A stretch of 64,000 bases of DNA from Phytophthora sp. 'mugwort' (GCA_033558025.1 JAUCEF010000007.1:1798001-1862000), one strand, 5' to 3'; positions 31,851-43,759 are shown, numbered from the stretch's first letter. Numbers and translations: made by a program. Notes: a model not told the origin generated them from the letters alone.

Positions 31851-33080
31851 ATGGCGCGGAGGTCACCACGGAAAGGATGCGGTTCACCCAAGACGAGGCT
31901 CTTGAGCTCCACCTCGTTCTGTGGGCAATGGGTACTGAAAACGTCTGGACTGCAGTGTGACGTGATCGCAGCACCGGAGCGATCGCTTATACCTGGCGTT
32001 TGCTTCAGCCTTCTCTCTCACGGGAATGCCAACGCAGAGGTAGACTTCCGCTTCGATGTACAAGATGTGCGAAGGCTTGCTTCGCTGTTTGCCCTCCCCG
32101 AAACCATTATCACAAGCAGCAATGATCGGTGCAATCAGCTAGAGACCATGGACATACTGCTCTATCGGCTGTCGTATCCGGGTCGACTGCATGATATGTC
32201 CGGGAAGTTTGGTCGATCTGCTGTCAGCTTGTGCCTCATATTCCTATGCTTGAGTAAGTTGCATTACTTCTCAACTATGCATTTGCTGGCATGCTAACCC
32301 AATTGTATGATCAATCGACTATGTAGATGACAGGTATAAAGCCAAGCAATTCTTTCAGACTCAATTGGTAGCACGTCATATGGACCAGTATTGCGTTGCA
32401 ATTTCGGCGCGCACACACATTGAAGGTGTGTTCGCAGTTCCACCGACTAAATTCCTATTTGCCGGCCCAAGGCAATGGGAGATGGCGTCAACTTGCAACG
32501 TAGCGTCTACAGCGGCCACAAGAGAGTTCATTGCCTCGTATTCCAGGGTAAGATTTACAAAATCGAAGCGGTTTGGAGAAGATACGAGTTATCTATCATA
32601 GTTGTGGGTAACATTACAGGTCTTACGACACCAGACGGACTGTGTATTCACTTCTACGGACCGTATGAAGGCAGACGTCACGACACTATGGTGTTTGCAG
32701 CTAGTGGGTTGTTGAATTCCTTAATCAACATCCTACACTTTTCGACGGGCGGATGGTTTTCGGTGACCCAGCGTACAGCATCAGCAAGTACGTCGTAACC
32801 GGTTTCAAACACGCTCTCTCCAGTCATCAGCGCGTATTCAACGAAGGGATGAGTGCTGTTAGGACGTTTGTGGAATGGAACTTTAAGCTGATGAAAACGC
32901 TGTGGGCCTACGTTGATTCAAGAAAGGTTTAAAGGTGCGGCTCAGCCCAGTGGGCAAGTTCGTTCGAGTGGCAATGCTACTGACCAAGCCACACCTGCTA
33001 CTACGAAGGAACCCAAATTAGCTCATACTTCGACTTGGAGCCACCGACGTTACTAGCGTATCTAGAAATGTAACTCCTAG
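31851..33080 (+). pseudogene. PIF-Harbinger transposase (DDE_4-like)
   Basis: 31851-32297 ends in the helical N-terminal region (FRFDVQDVRRLASLFALP, then LYRLSYPGRLHDMSGKFGRS). 32475-32798 holds LQRSVYSGHKRVHCLVFQ and the first catalytic Asp block, TTPDGLCIHFYGPYEGRRHD. A shifted frame at 32745-32800 reads GRMVFGDPAYSISKY (second Asp). 32860-32930 reads VEWNFKLMKTLWAYVD (Glu). Order and motifs are those of PIF/Harbinger nucleases. At least three frameshifts, an in-frame stop near 32932, and a region near 32230-32400 that may hold an intron leave it inactive. Confidence 0.8.
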
Positions 33081-33128
33081 AAATAAAGCTTCATTTTGTT
33101 AGCCTTCCAGCACTCACTCCAACACTAC

Positions 33129-33874
33129 CTACTTTCTGGCTAAAACTGCTAGGACCTCAATGAAGCGCTGATCATCAAACTCACGCTGTCGCTCTACCTC
33201 ATGACGCTCCCTCTCAGGAGCAATACGGTCAGCTCGCTCAGCTTCCCACTGCTCCTTCTCGGCGGCCAACTCTTTCTTCTTGTATTCCTCCAGCTTGGTA
33301 AGCTTCGTGCCCTTCGTAGGACTCTCACCAAAATCGGGGGCAGGGCGCTTTAAGCGCTCCACAGCCAGTTTGCGCACCGCTTCTCCAGCAACCTCAGCGT
33401 TTCTGCCTTCTTCGTATCTGCTGCTTTCTTGAGGGCCCTGTCGTGTCGATATGCTTCAATCGTCTCGAGCAGTGCCTCCGCAAGCGCTTTCTTCTCCGAG
33501 AGCGTCACGTCGACCCCGGACAGACAGGCCTCTTCCGCATTTTTCTTTTTAGCAGCATCTACATATAGGGATGACACGGCAAACCAACGTTAAATCAACA
33601 TTAGCACCGTCCTGTTAGATATAGAAACTTACCAATGAGCAGAGTAGTGCGGTTTTGCGCGGTTTACCGGTCAGTTTATCCCGCGAGAAGGCTGGACACG
33701 ACAGCAACACCGCGACTAGCTTGCCCCACTTGTCCATGACTTGGCCATCGCCATGCCGGAAAGGTTCGTCTGCTTCAGGAGCAGAATGTCGTCCTCCTCG
33801 GTGAAATTTTGCGCTTCCGAGGCTCTGTTGCTGCGGGAGGCGCGGCCGTGGTGGCGTTGGTAGTTTGGCTGCAT
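33129..33874 (-). pseudogene. Myb/SANT-like DNA-binding protein of the Harbinger element
   Basis: Reading from 33874 (MQPNYQRHHGRAS), the first frame gives FTEEDDILLLKQ at 33805, a Myb/SANT helix start. A shifted frame at 33760-33670 gives HGDGQVMDKWGKLVAVLLS. 33577-33350 and 33377-33129 give Lys/Glu-rich helices (KKKNAEEACLSG, LEEYKKKELAAEKEQWEAER). PIF/Harbinger elements encode a transposase plus a Myb-like protein; here the two genes converge tail to tail with ~50 bp between them. Frameshifts near 33760 and 33370 break it. Confidence 0.65.
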
Positions 33875-34549
33875 TTGAGCTGTGCTCTTTGCGAATAGCT
33901 CAAGTGAATCACAGCCATAGCTTGGGGGTGGTGACTGGGATTCCCCACACAAACGGAATCCCCGGGATTTAGGTGTGAAGAGCAGGCGCTCAAACTTGTT
34001 TAAACAAACATGTGATTCAAAGGATGGGGATTTGTTCGTACGAAATCTCTCTAATACTGTATGAATCTCTACTCTTGTAATATTCATCTTTAATTAATAG
34101 GATGAAAACACGGCTCTCGAAGACCAGCAGTTTACAAACTCTTAGATCATTTTCAACGGTGTAGACTGTAATAAAAGATATAGCGTGGGCTTCCACCAGA
34201 GCAACGTAATTTACCTCCCACCGGTTCACGCTCAGCAGTCTACAGCAACAATAACCCGTCAGCCAATCACCCCCACCCACTCTCTTTATCTCGACTCTCT
34301 CGTACTCACGATCAGCGCCTGTGGCAAGCCCCATGTGAAGGGCAACGCTAACGGCAACGGGAAATTTAACACCGTACTTCAGTGATGGTCAAAAATATAT
34401 TGCTTGGCACTGTAACAAACTTAAAATTTCCAATATATACTGCAACTACATTGCTCATATTCAATGCTACTGCAATACTATGCTCCTTACACCGCTAACC
34501 TGCTGCATCGCCTGAGACACCACATCAGCGTTCCAAAGAAATCGGTCGT

Positions 34550-35960
34550 GCTTCAGGAACAGGATCTTGTCCAAATGGACAGGTGTCAGTCGCTTCCTGG
34601 TAGATCGAAGCACGTCTTCGCGCTGCTGAACAGGCGCTCCGCTGACGCAGATGTCCCCGCGATAAAGCGGAGATCGGCATATTCTTCAGATTGCTCCACT
34701 CGCTGACGCTTGCGCTCGTGGAGGCGGGAAACATAGCTGCAGCGAGTGGTGGCTCCAGCTTGGCTTGGCTCGTCAGACCGAGGAATAACGAAGTGCTTAC
34801 GTTCATCATCGGTTAGGATGTCTTTCTTGCCATCCAAAATCGTCACTACAGCAGCCTCGAAATGTGGAGAGTGTGCGATATTTGCGTCTGCCGAGATGTA
34901 GGCCTTTAGCTCTGGAAATTCCTCAAACATCAACTGGAATTTGCCGTGAACCTCGCCAACATGTTTCCTTTATTCTGCAAATCGGTCATCACGCTCTTAA
35001 AGTCATCAAGGGTTGGCAGCACGCTTTGGAAACGCTCTGAGTCAGTGCGCCGGGAAGATTCGATGTCATCCTCTTGCTTGACTTCTCCCTCAATACGCAG
35101 GAACCGGTCCAGCATTTTGCGAGTGGATGGCCAGCGAGTTACGTTGCATTTAATCGGACAGAGAGGTGTTAACTTATGAAACGCGCCAGCGGCCGTGAGA
35201 TTCCGCAGTTGGGTCACCCCTTTACCAACTTTTTTAATAGCCATTTGAGTGACGGGTCCAGGAAGAATATCACAGCCAAGTTGAGTTTGTGGCATCCACA
35301 GCCAACGCGAGGAACGTTCATCAAGTCTGCAAGCGCCTTGTTGGTGGTGCAGTTGTCGCTGATGAGGACGGATGGCGACGGTATCGATTTTCCATAGAGC
35401 GACAGCACATACTTGAGCAGGTGATAATGCTCAGGAGCGGGTACTTCTTCTCGTCGAGAGGCGGCGAGCAACCAAGAAGCACTTCAGGATACGTGCCATT
35501 CTCCATGAAAGTCGCAATAACTCCGATGTAGTGAATCGAGCCGTCTGACTACCCGTCGAACATGGCTGACCAGCCATCGAACATGATACCGTTGTGATCA
35601 GGAAGCATGTTACGAATCAGAGCCTCAACCAATATGACCAATCGGGTGATGTAGAGAACAAGGATGTTACTGCATACATTGTCCAGCTTCGAGATGCCTT
35701 TCATGAGAGGGTTATTCACCTCCAAAAGAGTTAAATATTGCGCATAATTATCCACTCCAGCCATGAAACGTGCTCAACTCCTTGTCCGAGACAAATCGTT
35801 CACGAACTAATCCAAGCGAGTTTGGTTGCTTCCGGACACTTTTATTTCTCACAAATCTCCACACGTAATCAGGACCAACACAACTCATGAGATGCTTGTG
35901 CAGGTTAGAGTATCCAGACTTCCAGGCTTGCTTTGGATGGCCCCGGCCTTTTTCGACATT
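34550..35960 (-). pseudogene. hAT-family transposase remnant
   Basis: Reading on the minus strand: 35960-35750 holds a BED-finger-like segment (SGYSNLHKHLMSC) and SDKELSTFHGWSG. 35764-35549 reads VLYITRLVILVEALIRNMLP then HNGIMFDGWS. 35471-35214 holds ISDNCTTNKALADL and CGCHKLNLAV, the hAT C-x-x-H-x-L-N-L motif. 35295-34930 reads KCNVTRWPSTRKMLDRFLRI. 34933-34586 gives FIAGTSASAERLFSSAKT, the hAT dimerisation domain. Domain order is complete; frameshifts and stops between segments make it inactive. Sequence beyond the BED region (35960-36400) reads partly open but I could not assign it. Confidence 0.8.
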
Positions 35961-36417
35961 GATAGGAGACCAAGCCATCGACGAGACGGACATCAAAAAA
36001 AAGTAGAACCGTGTCTTCAGGAACGCTGTCGATTGAAAAGAGCTTGAGCGGAGAGCCATGACCGTTGAGGTGTAACAAGGAAAAGAAAAGTGAGATCTGT
36101 TTGCCAAGAGCGCTTCGGATTCGCGCACCTTTGAGCGCTCACGCTTTCGTGGCCACCCATGCTGCCGAAGTTGGCGCCAAAATGCTCGAGGCGTGCAATG
36201 GGCGGACGAACTTTGAGGAATGACTTTGACAGGATTCCCGAGATCGCTGAATCGTTGTAATAAAGGCTTTCGCGCCAAGATTTGAAAGCATATCGCTGAT
36301 GTGTCATCCCTCCTGGAGGAGAGGGAAACCATTGAGGCCAATTGTGATGAAGCCGATGCGCAAGCTGGCCATCACTTTGTTGCGCAACCAAAGAACATCA
36401 TCAGTAGGTCTTGCAGG

Positions 36418-36853
36418 TTATGGAGAGGGACAAGTGGCCGAAAACCAGGTAGGTGCACGACTGTACACGTGGGTGGAGTGAACTGACGAGCTTACCGACA
36501 CCACACGGCTGCTGCTTCGCGTCGTGCCAGCGTCACTTGGTCTCCGTCGCCAAGTAATAGAGCCCGATGACGTAAAAGCTCCGAGCCAGTAAGCACACAG
36601 CAGCGACGTGAAGACGCAAATAACTTTGAGCACGAGCGCCATTAGTATTCCCTAGGTGATTATGGCCACGAGCTTCAGTACGCTGGTGGCTGGCTCGCTC
36701 TTCCTCGGCAGCGGCTGCGCGACGATAGGCACACGAGCGGATGGCGTCAGCCACGACTGCGGATACGCGTAGTTGACCTACGTCTGTATGGTGAAGGTCA
36801 TGATCGATTGTCCTGCGATGCGATGCACGCAAGGGGCCGTTTTTCGCAGCCAC
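36418..36853 (-). pseudogene. Small membrane-protein pseudogene with two in-frame TAG stops
   Basis: On the minus strand one frame reads MTFTIQT, a TAG, VNYAYPQSWLTPSARVPIVA, a Lys/Glu segment ending LKLVAIIT, a second TAG, then GILMALVLKVICVFTSLLCA, a membrane segment, and GAFTSSGSITWRRRPSDAGT. A GTAAGC splice donor follows at ~36497-36492. Both stops could come from CAG-to-TAG or TGG-to-TAG changes. The MALVLK start alone would give a 74-aa signal-peptide-like ORF, but the continuous frame upstream argues for a broken longer gene. Family unknown. Confidence 0.5.
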
Positions 36854-37114
36854 ATCGATGCTCTCGAGACTTTGTGTAATGCAAATTCGGCTTCCTGTTC
36901 GCCCAAGCTTCGCCTATTAAGTATTAATTCCAAAATGCCGAACAAAAGTCATCTTTTATCCGACGTTTAACCGCGTTACTACGCTGTCAAAGACGTACGA
37001 GAAGTATTTGCACCGCTCGGGCGGGAGTTGTTTCGGGTCTAACAAATCGCCTTGAGCCAGTGGGATACTGTCGCTTAGATATGTTGAGTCTGCTACCGAC
37101 AATTACATCTCGGG
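36854..37114. other. Left flank of the palindromic gypsy element
   Basis: No gene. CGGGTCTAAC occurs near 37033 and again at 37111-37120 across the LTR edge. The 5 bp outside the left LTR (TCGGG) do not match those outside the right LTR (TTTAG), so no target duplication is visible. Confidence 0.5.
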
Positions 37115-37398
37115 TCTAACGGGGTAAGAGTTACCATTGCTAGCTTGCACTATTAGTAGCAGAGGAAGCTTCTAATTAACAAACCCAGTGTCACTTTAGT
37201 GGCAAATTTAACTCTGTTTTATTTTTAAGTCCGTGGAAAAGTTTCCCCGACTTTTGTGAGCCACTCGAATGTGGATCGACTCCTCATTAGTCGATATGGG
37301 TCTGGCAACCCATAATCAACCAATAGGAGAATAGCTACCTACTAAAGCAATATGTAACAGAAGCCTACTTACTTATGTAACAGACACAGCCCGTTACA
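37115..37398 (-). repeat. 3' LTR of the gypsy element (284 bp)
   Basis: Element-strand ends TGTAACGGGC and CCCCGTTAGA. It aligns along its length with 53178-53462, with about 25 differences by eye. It contains two further TGTAACAGA motifs. Confidence 0.9.
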
Positions 37399-37413
37399 TC
37401 CCCCCCCCTCTTT
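37399..37413 (-). promoter_or_regulatory. Polypurine tract
   Basis: AAAGAGGGGGGGGGA on the minus strand directly abuts the 3' LTR. It is the plus-strand primer site expected there and shows that the left LTR is the 3' LTR of a minus-strand element. Confidence 0.8.
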
Positions 37414-37484
37414 AAGTAGCGCTTACGGCAGCTTAAGCGCAAAACCGAAAGAAACACCCAACTGTCAATCAATCAATCCAACTG

Positions 37485-37620
37485 CGGGAAACTTTTCCTT
37501 GGACTTAAAAATAAAACAGAGTTAAATTTGCCACTAAAGTGACACTTGGGTTTGTTAATTAGAAGCTTCCTCTGCTACTAGTAGTGTAAGCTAGTAACGG
37601 CAACTTTTTACCCCGTTACA
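37485..37620 (+). repeat. Inverted 136-bp fragment of the 5' LTR
   Basis: The reverse complement matches 53313-53178 with essentially no change, ends CCCCGTTACA and is followed by a second copy of the primer-binding site at 37623-37631. It lies 72 bp from the polypurine tract, in opposite orientation to the neighbouring 3' LTR. It marks the outer limit of the palindrome. Confidence 0.88.
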
Positions 37621-37680
37621 CCTGGTAGCACTTCGTAGTCCTTCCTATGCCCAAGTACGAGATGAGCCTGGACGGGCCCT

Positions 37681-38709
37681 ATGCGACCCCAGCGACAACG
37701 CTGGATCACTCGGCCTTCCCCCCATCTCACCACCGTCGAGTGGCAAGCTCTACACCGCCTCGCGGCGGTATCAGGAGAAGTCTTCGTAACGTCGCTGCTG
37801 AGCTCAGCGACGCCCGAACGACAGCGTGAAGCCATTCAAGAGCTTATGTCATGCGAGCTCGCCGAAGCGAATCGGCGAGTATCAACACCCTCGCGTGGCT
37901 CACGGAGCGATGCTGTCAAGATGGAGACGTCGACTTACTCCGGTGTCGGACAAAACCGTCTGCCACTGAACCGCTGGTTCCGCGAAGTCGACATCGCAGT
38001 CGCTTCGAGGATAATCGAAGCGACCCCAGCAAGAATTAACTTCTTGCTGTCTCGCCTGTCCGGAAAGGCGAAGGAGTGGGCCCTAGGCAAACTGGTTGCC
38101 GACCCCAATGCGTTCCCCACTCTGGAAAGCATCCAGAGTGACCTGCGACTCGCATTCGAGCCTCCACAGGACGAGGCACGCATGCGAGCAGACTTCTTTG
38201 CTCTCAAGCAAGGTCGACTGTCAATACGCGATTACGTTCAGAAGGCACGACAGTTAGTTTCGTGTGTACTTACGAACCCTATCGACATGGCCTCGCAAGT
38301 CCACGTCTTTAGTTTTTGTATGTGCGAGGGCTTGACGCGCTATTCTATCACGCGCGCCGACCCGGAGTCCCTGGAAGAGGCTTTCGCCCTCGGCGCTCGT
38401 GAGGACTATACTGTGTCGTCTTCATACTCCCGCGGTCCCCCAGTCGAAGCCCGCGGGTCAGCGCCCGAGCCAATGGAGATCGACGCGATCGACATTCCTG
38501 TTGGCCGCGGTCGATTGCCCAACCGCGGCACTCGCACCCCGAGTATCACGACCTGCTACCGCTGTGGTAAACAGGGCCATCGCGCGGCAGTCTGCCGCGC
38601 GCCCGCGCCGGTTTACCGCGCTGCTGCGCTGGTCTACGCGAACGCAGTCGTCCTGAGGGATGATGCTTCTCGCCAGACGGCCCAGCCAAGAAACGATCAG
38701 GCCCAGTAG
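37681..38709 (+). CDS. gypsy Gag, left copy
   Basis: Intact 342-codon ORF. Residues ~85-230 are a retrotransposon Gag (capsid) region: [17 protein letters not shown], then [16 protein letters not shown] and [24 protein letters not shown] zinc knuckle, [14 protein letters not shown], lies at ~299-312 after an acidic PMEIDAIDI segment. It would assemble virus-like particles and bind element RNA. The stop at 38709 separates it from the protease frame. Its sequence is identical to the right copy, although pol is broken in both. Confidence 0.88.
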   Translation: MRPQRQRWITRPSPHLTTVEWQALHRLAAVSGEVFVTSLLSSATPERQREAIQELMSCELAEANRRVSTPSRGSRSDAVKMETSTYSGVGQNRLPLNRWFREVDIAVASRIIEATPARINFLLSRLSGKAKEWALGKLVADPNAFPTLESIQSDLRLAFEPPQDEARMRADFFALKQGRLSIRDYVQKARQLVSCVLTNPIDMASQVHVFSFCMCEGLTRYSITRADPESLEEAFALGAREDYTVSSSYSRGPPVEARGSAPEPMEIDAIDIPVGRGRLPNRGTRTPSITTCYRCGKQGHRAAVCRAPAPVYRAAALVYANAVVLRDDASRQTAQPRNDQAQ

Positions 38710-38753
38710 GTGCGGGGCGCCCTACTGGCTGGAACGGAGGTCCGGATCCCCCG

Positions 38754-41700
38754 GTGGCAACCGAACTTCCTAGCCCCTATGTGCAGAATGCACATTTTAA
38801 TGCCACCATCAGCAGCGGTGATTCCAGACTAATCATCGTCAGTCTGTTCGTCGCTGGCGCGCGGCGTCCACTCCGCGCGCTTCTCGACTCCGGCGCGTCG
38901 AATAATTTCTTCAGGGCGTCGTGTCTCTCGCTACTACCCGCTTCGGTTCCGGTCCATGAGGGGCCCGTGAACTCATCGTCAAACTGGCTGACGGGAAGCC
39001 GCATCGTGTGCCGCGGCGAGTGGTCTCGCTCCCGTACACTTTCGACGGCTTCCGCAGCAACGACGAGTTCATGATGTACGAGATGAATTACGCGTTCGAC
39101 TGCATCCTAGGGATACCGTGGCTTGCATGGTATCGTCCGCAGATTGACTGGCTGGCCCGATCGGTAAAACGTCGGGCTGATTTCGATGTACGAGAGGTGT
39201 CCACACACCTGCTCGTCGCACCCTCGGACTGGCCACACGTCCGAGTGGTGGATCAATCAACTACGACGCATTCCATGCATCGAGAAGGCGATGACCCTCT
39301 TTGCATGGTATGCGCTGTATCGGTGGATGTACCTGAGGCGGTCGAGCAGAGAGGCTCCCGCGAATAATATGGCGGTCGAGCATCCGAGGCTCCCGGGCAT
39401 TCAGGAGGCGGTCGAGCAGGGGCTCCCGCGAGGGGGTCGAACAGGGGTTCCCTCAAATTTCCGCGGCGGTCGAGCAGAGGCTCCCGCATGATTCCGTGCG
39501 ATTAAGGCAGAGCTCTCGCACCTAGAGGGGGGTATTCAGAAAATTCATCGGGCTGCGACAGTGGCGTATCAGTCTCGGGCAGGGGCTCGAGACGCACGAA
39601 ATCATCGCGCCGAGCCAAGCGACGGCTGAAGCCCCGCCTCGATCCCAGCGACAGCAAACAGGCTGTGCTGGAATCCGTGCACGCCCTTGAGTATGTGGAT
39701 GGTTCCCCACAACGCAGTTGCAGAATTGAGGTCTCGAGTCCAGCTCGCGACGCAGCGTCGATCATCCGCTTGCCGGGTTTCTCGTGGAAGAATTTCCTCC
39801 ACGAGCTCAAGTCCGGCGAAATTGATCAAGTGTGCTTGATCACCATCGAGGCTCCAGCGCATGACACGTTCAACGCCGTAATTGACAATAACGTGTCGGC
39901 TCGGCCTCATAACGCCGAGTTGAAATCAGCGCGCGAAGAACGGTTCGCGGCTCAGTCCTGGGAATCACTCCAGGCATCCAATAACCCGGTGTACACGATC
40001 GCCCGGGAATACGCAGATGTATTCCCGAATAAAACTCCTGCAGAACTCCCCGCCGACAGAGGAGTCACAACATTGACCTCGCCCCGGGCACGAAATACTG
40101 CGTGACGCGGCAGTGCTCACTGCCGCGAGACCAAGTCATTGCGATCGACGAGTTCTTTGAGGTCGACGGCGAACGCGGCCACATCCGTGAGAGCATCTCG
40201 CCTCACTCGCGCCCGACTTCTGCGTCAAGAAGGCGACGGGTGGATGGCACATCGTTCACGCTTTTAACAAGCTGAATGATGCCACCATCCCCGCACAGAC
40301 ACCGATTCCTCGAAAGGACATGGTATTAGACTCCATGTCAGGCAGCACGATCTACAGCGCGATCGATCTGACAGAAGGGTTCTATCAGATCCTCATGCGA
40401 GAGAGTGATGTTCCTTCACTGCGGTAAGCACTCCCAGTGATATGCTCTGTGAGTGGCTCGTGATGCCACAAGGGCTCAAGACGCCCCTGCCACGTTCAAT
40501 CGCATGGTTTCCCAAGTACTCCGCCTGCTCTGTGAATTTGCACCGAGCTACTTCGACGATATCTTCGTTTGCAATCACGCTGAAGGTAATCTCAGCGCAG
40601 TCGAAGTTCACCTCGGACACTTAAAACGTCAGTGGCTGGGTCTCGCGAGTTATCTTCACAAGTACACGAAGAATTACGCCGGCCTGATCCAGCCACTGTC
40701 ATCCTTGCTCAAGAGGGATGTCGTCTGGTTATGGCGTCCGGAACACCAAGCAGCGTTTGATTCGGTGAAGAAGATCCTCTCCGAAGCTCCAATATTGGTA
40801 CTCCCCAACGACGCCAAACCATTTCACGTGGTTTGTGACGCCAGCGATTTTGCCATTGGATGCGCTCTCATGCAATTCGATGATGAGGGCCGTGAGCGCG
40901 TTGTGAGCTTCCAGTCACGGCAGATGAAGCCGGCCGAGAGGAATTACCCGGTACATGACAAGGAGCTGCTCGCGATACGCGACGCCCTGATTAAATTCAA
41001 AGTGTACCTGCTCGGCGAGCAGACGTCATGCGTCGCTGAGGACTGCGACCAAAAGTCCACACCTCTCGCAACGCATGGCTCGCTGGTTGTCATTCTTTGC
41101 GGAGTATAATTTCGTCGTGCATTACAAGCCCGGCAAGAATAACATTCTTGTTCGACGCGTTGTCGCGCCGTCCTGACTATGATCCACGTCGGGACCTCGG
41201 TCATCAAGCCCTTGTTGAAGTGGATGAGGATGACGAGTGCGCGTGCTGTGTTCAGCTTGACGTCAATGCGGCATTGACGTCCCCGATTCCGTCCCTCCGC
41301 GATCTGGTCGCTGAGGCGTATGCTCATGATTCGTTCTATGCGAACATCATTGATCATCTGCGCGAGCCGACCATCAAGTCCGAAAAGAAACTCACGGGTC
41401 CCGTTCGTTCTCACATCAAGCGGTATCAGCTTGATGGTGCGTTGCTAACGTATACAGTCGATACGTTCGACTCCCCTCGCGTCGTCGTCCCTGCTGACGA
41501 CGACCTTCGTGCTCGTCTAGTCCATGAATACCATGACGCTCCTGTCTGTGGTCACCTCGGACGCGAGAAAACGTTCGGCGCCTGTGGCACGACTTCTTCT
41601 GGCCCCACATGCACAAGTGGGTCCGCAAATGGGTACGATCGTGTGAGATCTGCCAGCGAGTTAAGCCGGCTTCCTCGTCGCAGGCCCCATTGCGTCCGTT

Positions 41701-42985
41701 GCTAATCGCCACGGACGCGTGGCGCTCAGTCAGCATGGACTTTATCTTTCCTCCGGATGGCCAGGGCCGTACCGGTATCCAGGTCTTCGTCGACCGATTC
41801 ATCATAATGGTACATTTTGCTCCTGTTCCGGCCCAAATTTATGCGGAAGACACGGCTACGCTCTTCTTTTGACTTAATATTCCGACAGCACGGCCTGCCG
41901 GAATTTTCAATTGTTTCCGACCGTGACCCACGCTTCACATCGGCTTTCTGGAGCCGGTTATTCGAATTACTCGGTACCTGCTTCATCATGTCGACGGCAG
42001 CCCATCCAGAGACGGATGGGCAAACAGAACGCGTCAACCGCGTCCTTGAGGACGTGCTTCGCAGTTCCGCGACGTCTTTTACGTCGTGGAGTTCATTTCT
42101 CCCGCTCGCCGAATTCGCAATCAATAATTCCGTGCACGCGTTAACAGGGTTGACGCCGTTCTTCGTAAATTCCGCGCGGCACCCGCGTGTTCCCGCCGTT
42201 CTGGCTCTGGAGCCTCCCCCCACGGTATCGACTCCGCTCTTGGTGGGGGAGAACCTAGCGGTACTCAAGGAAAACTCTTGAGTCTTCCTCGATAGCGCCA
42301 CCGGCGAAGGGCCCGGTGGCCTCCGCGGCATCCACGCCTCTACCTGGCAGCACTAATACGGCTAAAGTTAATACGGTCCAAGCACACTCCACCGACATTC
42401 CAGTTACAATCAGCGCCGTCACACGTTCATCCACGAGATTACCACCGGTAACACACCCGGTGGCCGACCCGACGATTGCCAAGGGAAAATCCCGTTCTGT
42501 ATCTCGCGGTATTACCGACGCGATAGTACATACCGCGTCGCCCATAGCCAACTTCTCTCCACGAGAAGTTGATTCGCCGATAAGTTCCGCCGCGGTATCG
42601 GACTTCGTATTATGTCGTCAATCTGCACGCACAAAGTGCGTGACGCGCTGTAAGCAGCCGTATACAGAAAGAAAATGACCGCCGAGACCGTAAGAATACT
42701 TCTATCTTCCGGGTAGGCGACAGAGTATTATTGTCTACCGCCGGTATACAATCTACTGCAATTACGAATTTGGGAGCCAATAAATTGGCCCTGCGATTTA
42801 TTGGACCGTTTACGATACGTAAAGCAATTGGGGGCGCATATACATTAGATATTCCTAGGGCTATGCGACTACACCCGACGTTCTACGTCGGGTGGCTCAA
42901 GACTTATCTCCCGGCGGAGATCCCTGATCCGCAGGTGCCGGCTCGTACTCGGACATCCCAAGCCCACGATGATGTCGCCGACTTA
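38754..42985 (+). pseudogene. gypsy pol (PR-RT-RH-IN), left copy, broken
   Basis: Protease: LLDSGASNNFF with the active Asp at ~38886; the frame shifts near 39005 and continues as DCILGIPWLAWY. A GC-rich minisatellite linker follows. Reverse transcriptase is in pieces from 40090 to 40620: GGWHIVHAFNKLNDATIPAQ, YSAIDLTEGFYQILMRES and YFDD at 40549-40560. Just after EVHLGHL the frame jumps to KRQWLGLASYLHKYTKNYAG, so the RT thumb part is deleted. RNase H: FHVVCDASDFAIGCALMQFD, then NYPVHDKELLAI. Integrase: a YHDAPVCGHLG...CEIC zinc site, SMDFIF, SDRDPRF and [11 protein letters not shown] in several frames, then HPTFYVGWLKTYL. No chromodomain is visible. Lesions are identical in the right copy. 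Confidence 0.88.
39335..39490 (+). repeat. ~5-copy minisatellite in the pol linker, left arm
   Basis: Repeats of a GGCGGTCGAGCAG-GGCTCCCGCG-type unit, length ~24-36 bp with variable spacers. It lies between protease and reverse transcriptase. The mirror copy is at 51308-51463. Confidence 0.8.
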
Positions 42986-43759
42986 AGCGAAGTCCCCGCG
43001 CTCGCGCGTCATCTCGCCCTGCTGCGGCACTTCAAATGCCGCAGTCTCCAGCCGCCGGAGTCGCTCTACGAGAACCCGTTGTTTCCGACGGGTTCGCTCT
43101 GCAGAGGACGTCACGGCATCCGCGTCTTCCCGGGCCTTCTCCGCCATCTCGCGAGCGTCCTGCAATTCATCCGTCATCTGTTGCGCCTCAGCTCGCAGAA
43201 GACGACATTCTTCCGCCGTCATCCCTTCCGATTGCGAGGCCGCCTCGGAAGGCTGAGTCCCCTCCACGACAACGGGAGCATTATCACCGTGATGGTCCTC
43301 CCCCACTGACTGATGCGACTGGCGCTCGGCGCGCGCGACGATTCCCGGTCCGGGCCAACGCCCGGCACGCCCCGAAATCCAGTATCGGGTCCGCTGGCTG
43401 GGGTTCCCGCCAGCGGAGGACACGTAGGAATCGCGTGAGGCTCTCCTTGGAGGATATCCCGGATATTGTGACCGACTTTGAGAAGTCCCATGTCTGCCGC
43501 CATGGTTCTTCACTCCAAGAGCTCCGCGAGTATTCAGGCTGAAAAGTCTGGGGATATTCCGGACCAGAGGTACGAGAATATGCTTGTCCAGAGTAACACG
43601 GATATTCCTGTGGAGAGGTCTCCGAACGATTTGGCATTCGCCCTCGCGAGCGGCTGCGCTCGGGAGCAAACCGACTCCAGATACAATATTCACCCGATCG
43701 ACTGCGATTTCGTGCCCGAGTACGCTCTCGCTCGTAGACACGCGAGCGATATTTTCCAT
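42983..43759 (-). other. Antisense coiled-coil ORF at the palindrome centre, left side
   Basis: 258 codons running against pol. Residues ~170-258 form a strong heptad-like helix (EECRLLRAEAQQMTDELQD, then KAREDADAVTSSAERTRRKQ). Upstream there is a QYPGYPPRR/SQRTRYW region. A neighbouring frame carries tandem PEY/QEY units (GPEYPQTFQPEYSRSSW), reminiscent of oomycete gypsy Gag N-termini. The sense strand over the same bases reads as poor LLRH/RRHP sequence, so coding on this strand is more likely. Its first ~55 codons lie in the single-copy centre. It may be an accessory antisense ORF or the Gag start of a second element joined here. Confidence 0.5.

Larger units (their letters stand above)
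37485..43592 (+). repeat. Left arm of the palindrome (6.1 kb)
   Basis: Reverse complement of 43808-53313 without the hAT. Conceptual proteins of 342, 218, 202, 156, 146, 120, 119 and 106 aa are identical in both arms. One difference seen is in the 192-aa frame (SIITV here, SVITV in the other arm). The last ~25 bp before the centre (VxLVQ region) also carry a few changes. Confidence 0.92.

Noticed and set aside
31311..34400. Terminal inverted repeats for the Harbinger element
   Set aside because: I compared both flanks and found no pair I would defend.
36418..36642. Candidate small secreted or effector-like protein (74 aa with hydrophobic start)
   Set aside because: The same frame continues upstream across two TAG stops and the hydrophobic part looks like a membrane segment; no RxLR or similar motif is present.
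42985..43309. C-terminal extension of pol in the sense frame
   Set aside because: It has no chromodomain-like sequence and is poor in protein character; the opposite strand carries a far better coiled coil.
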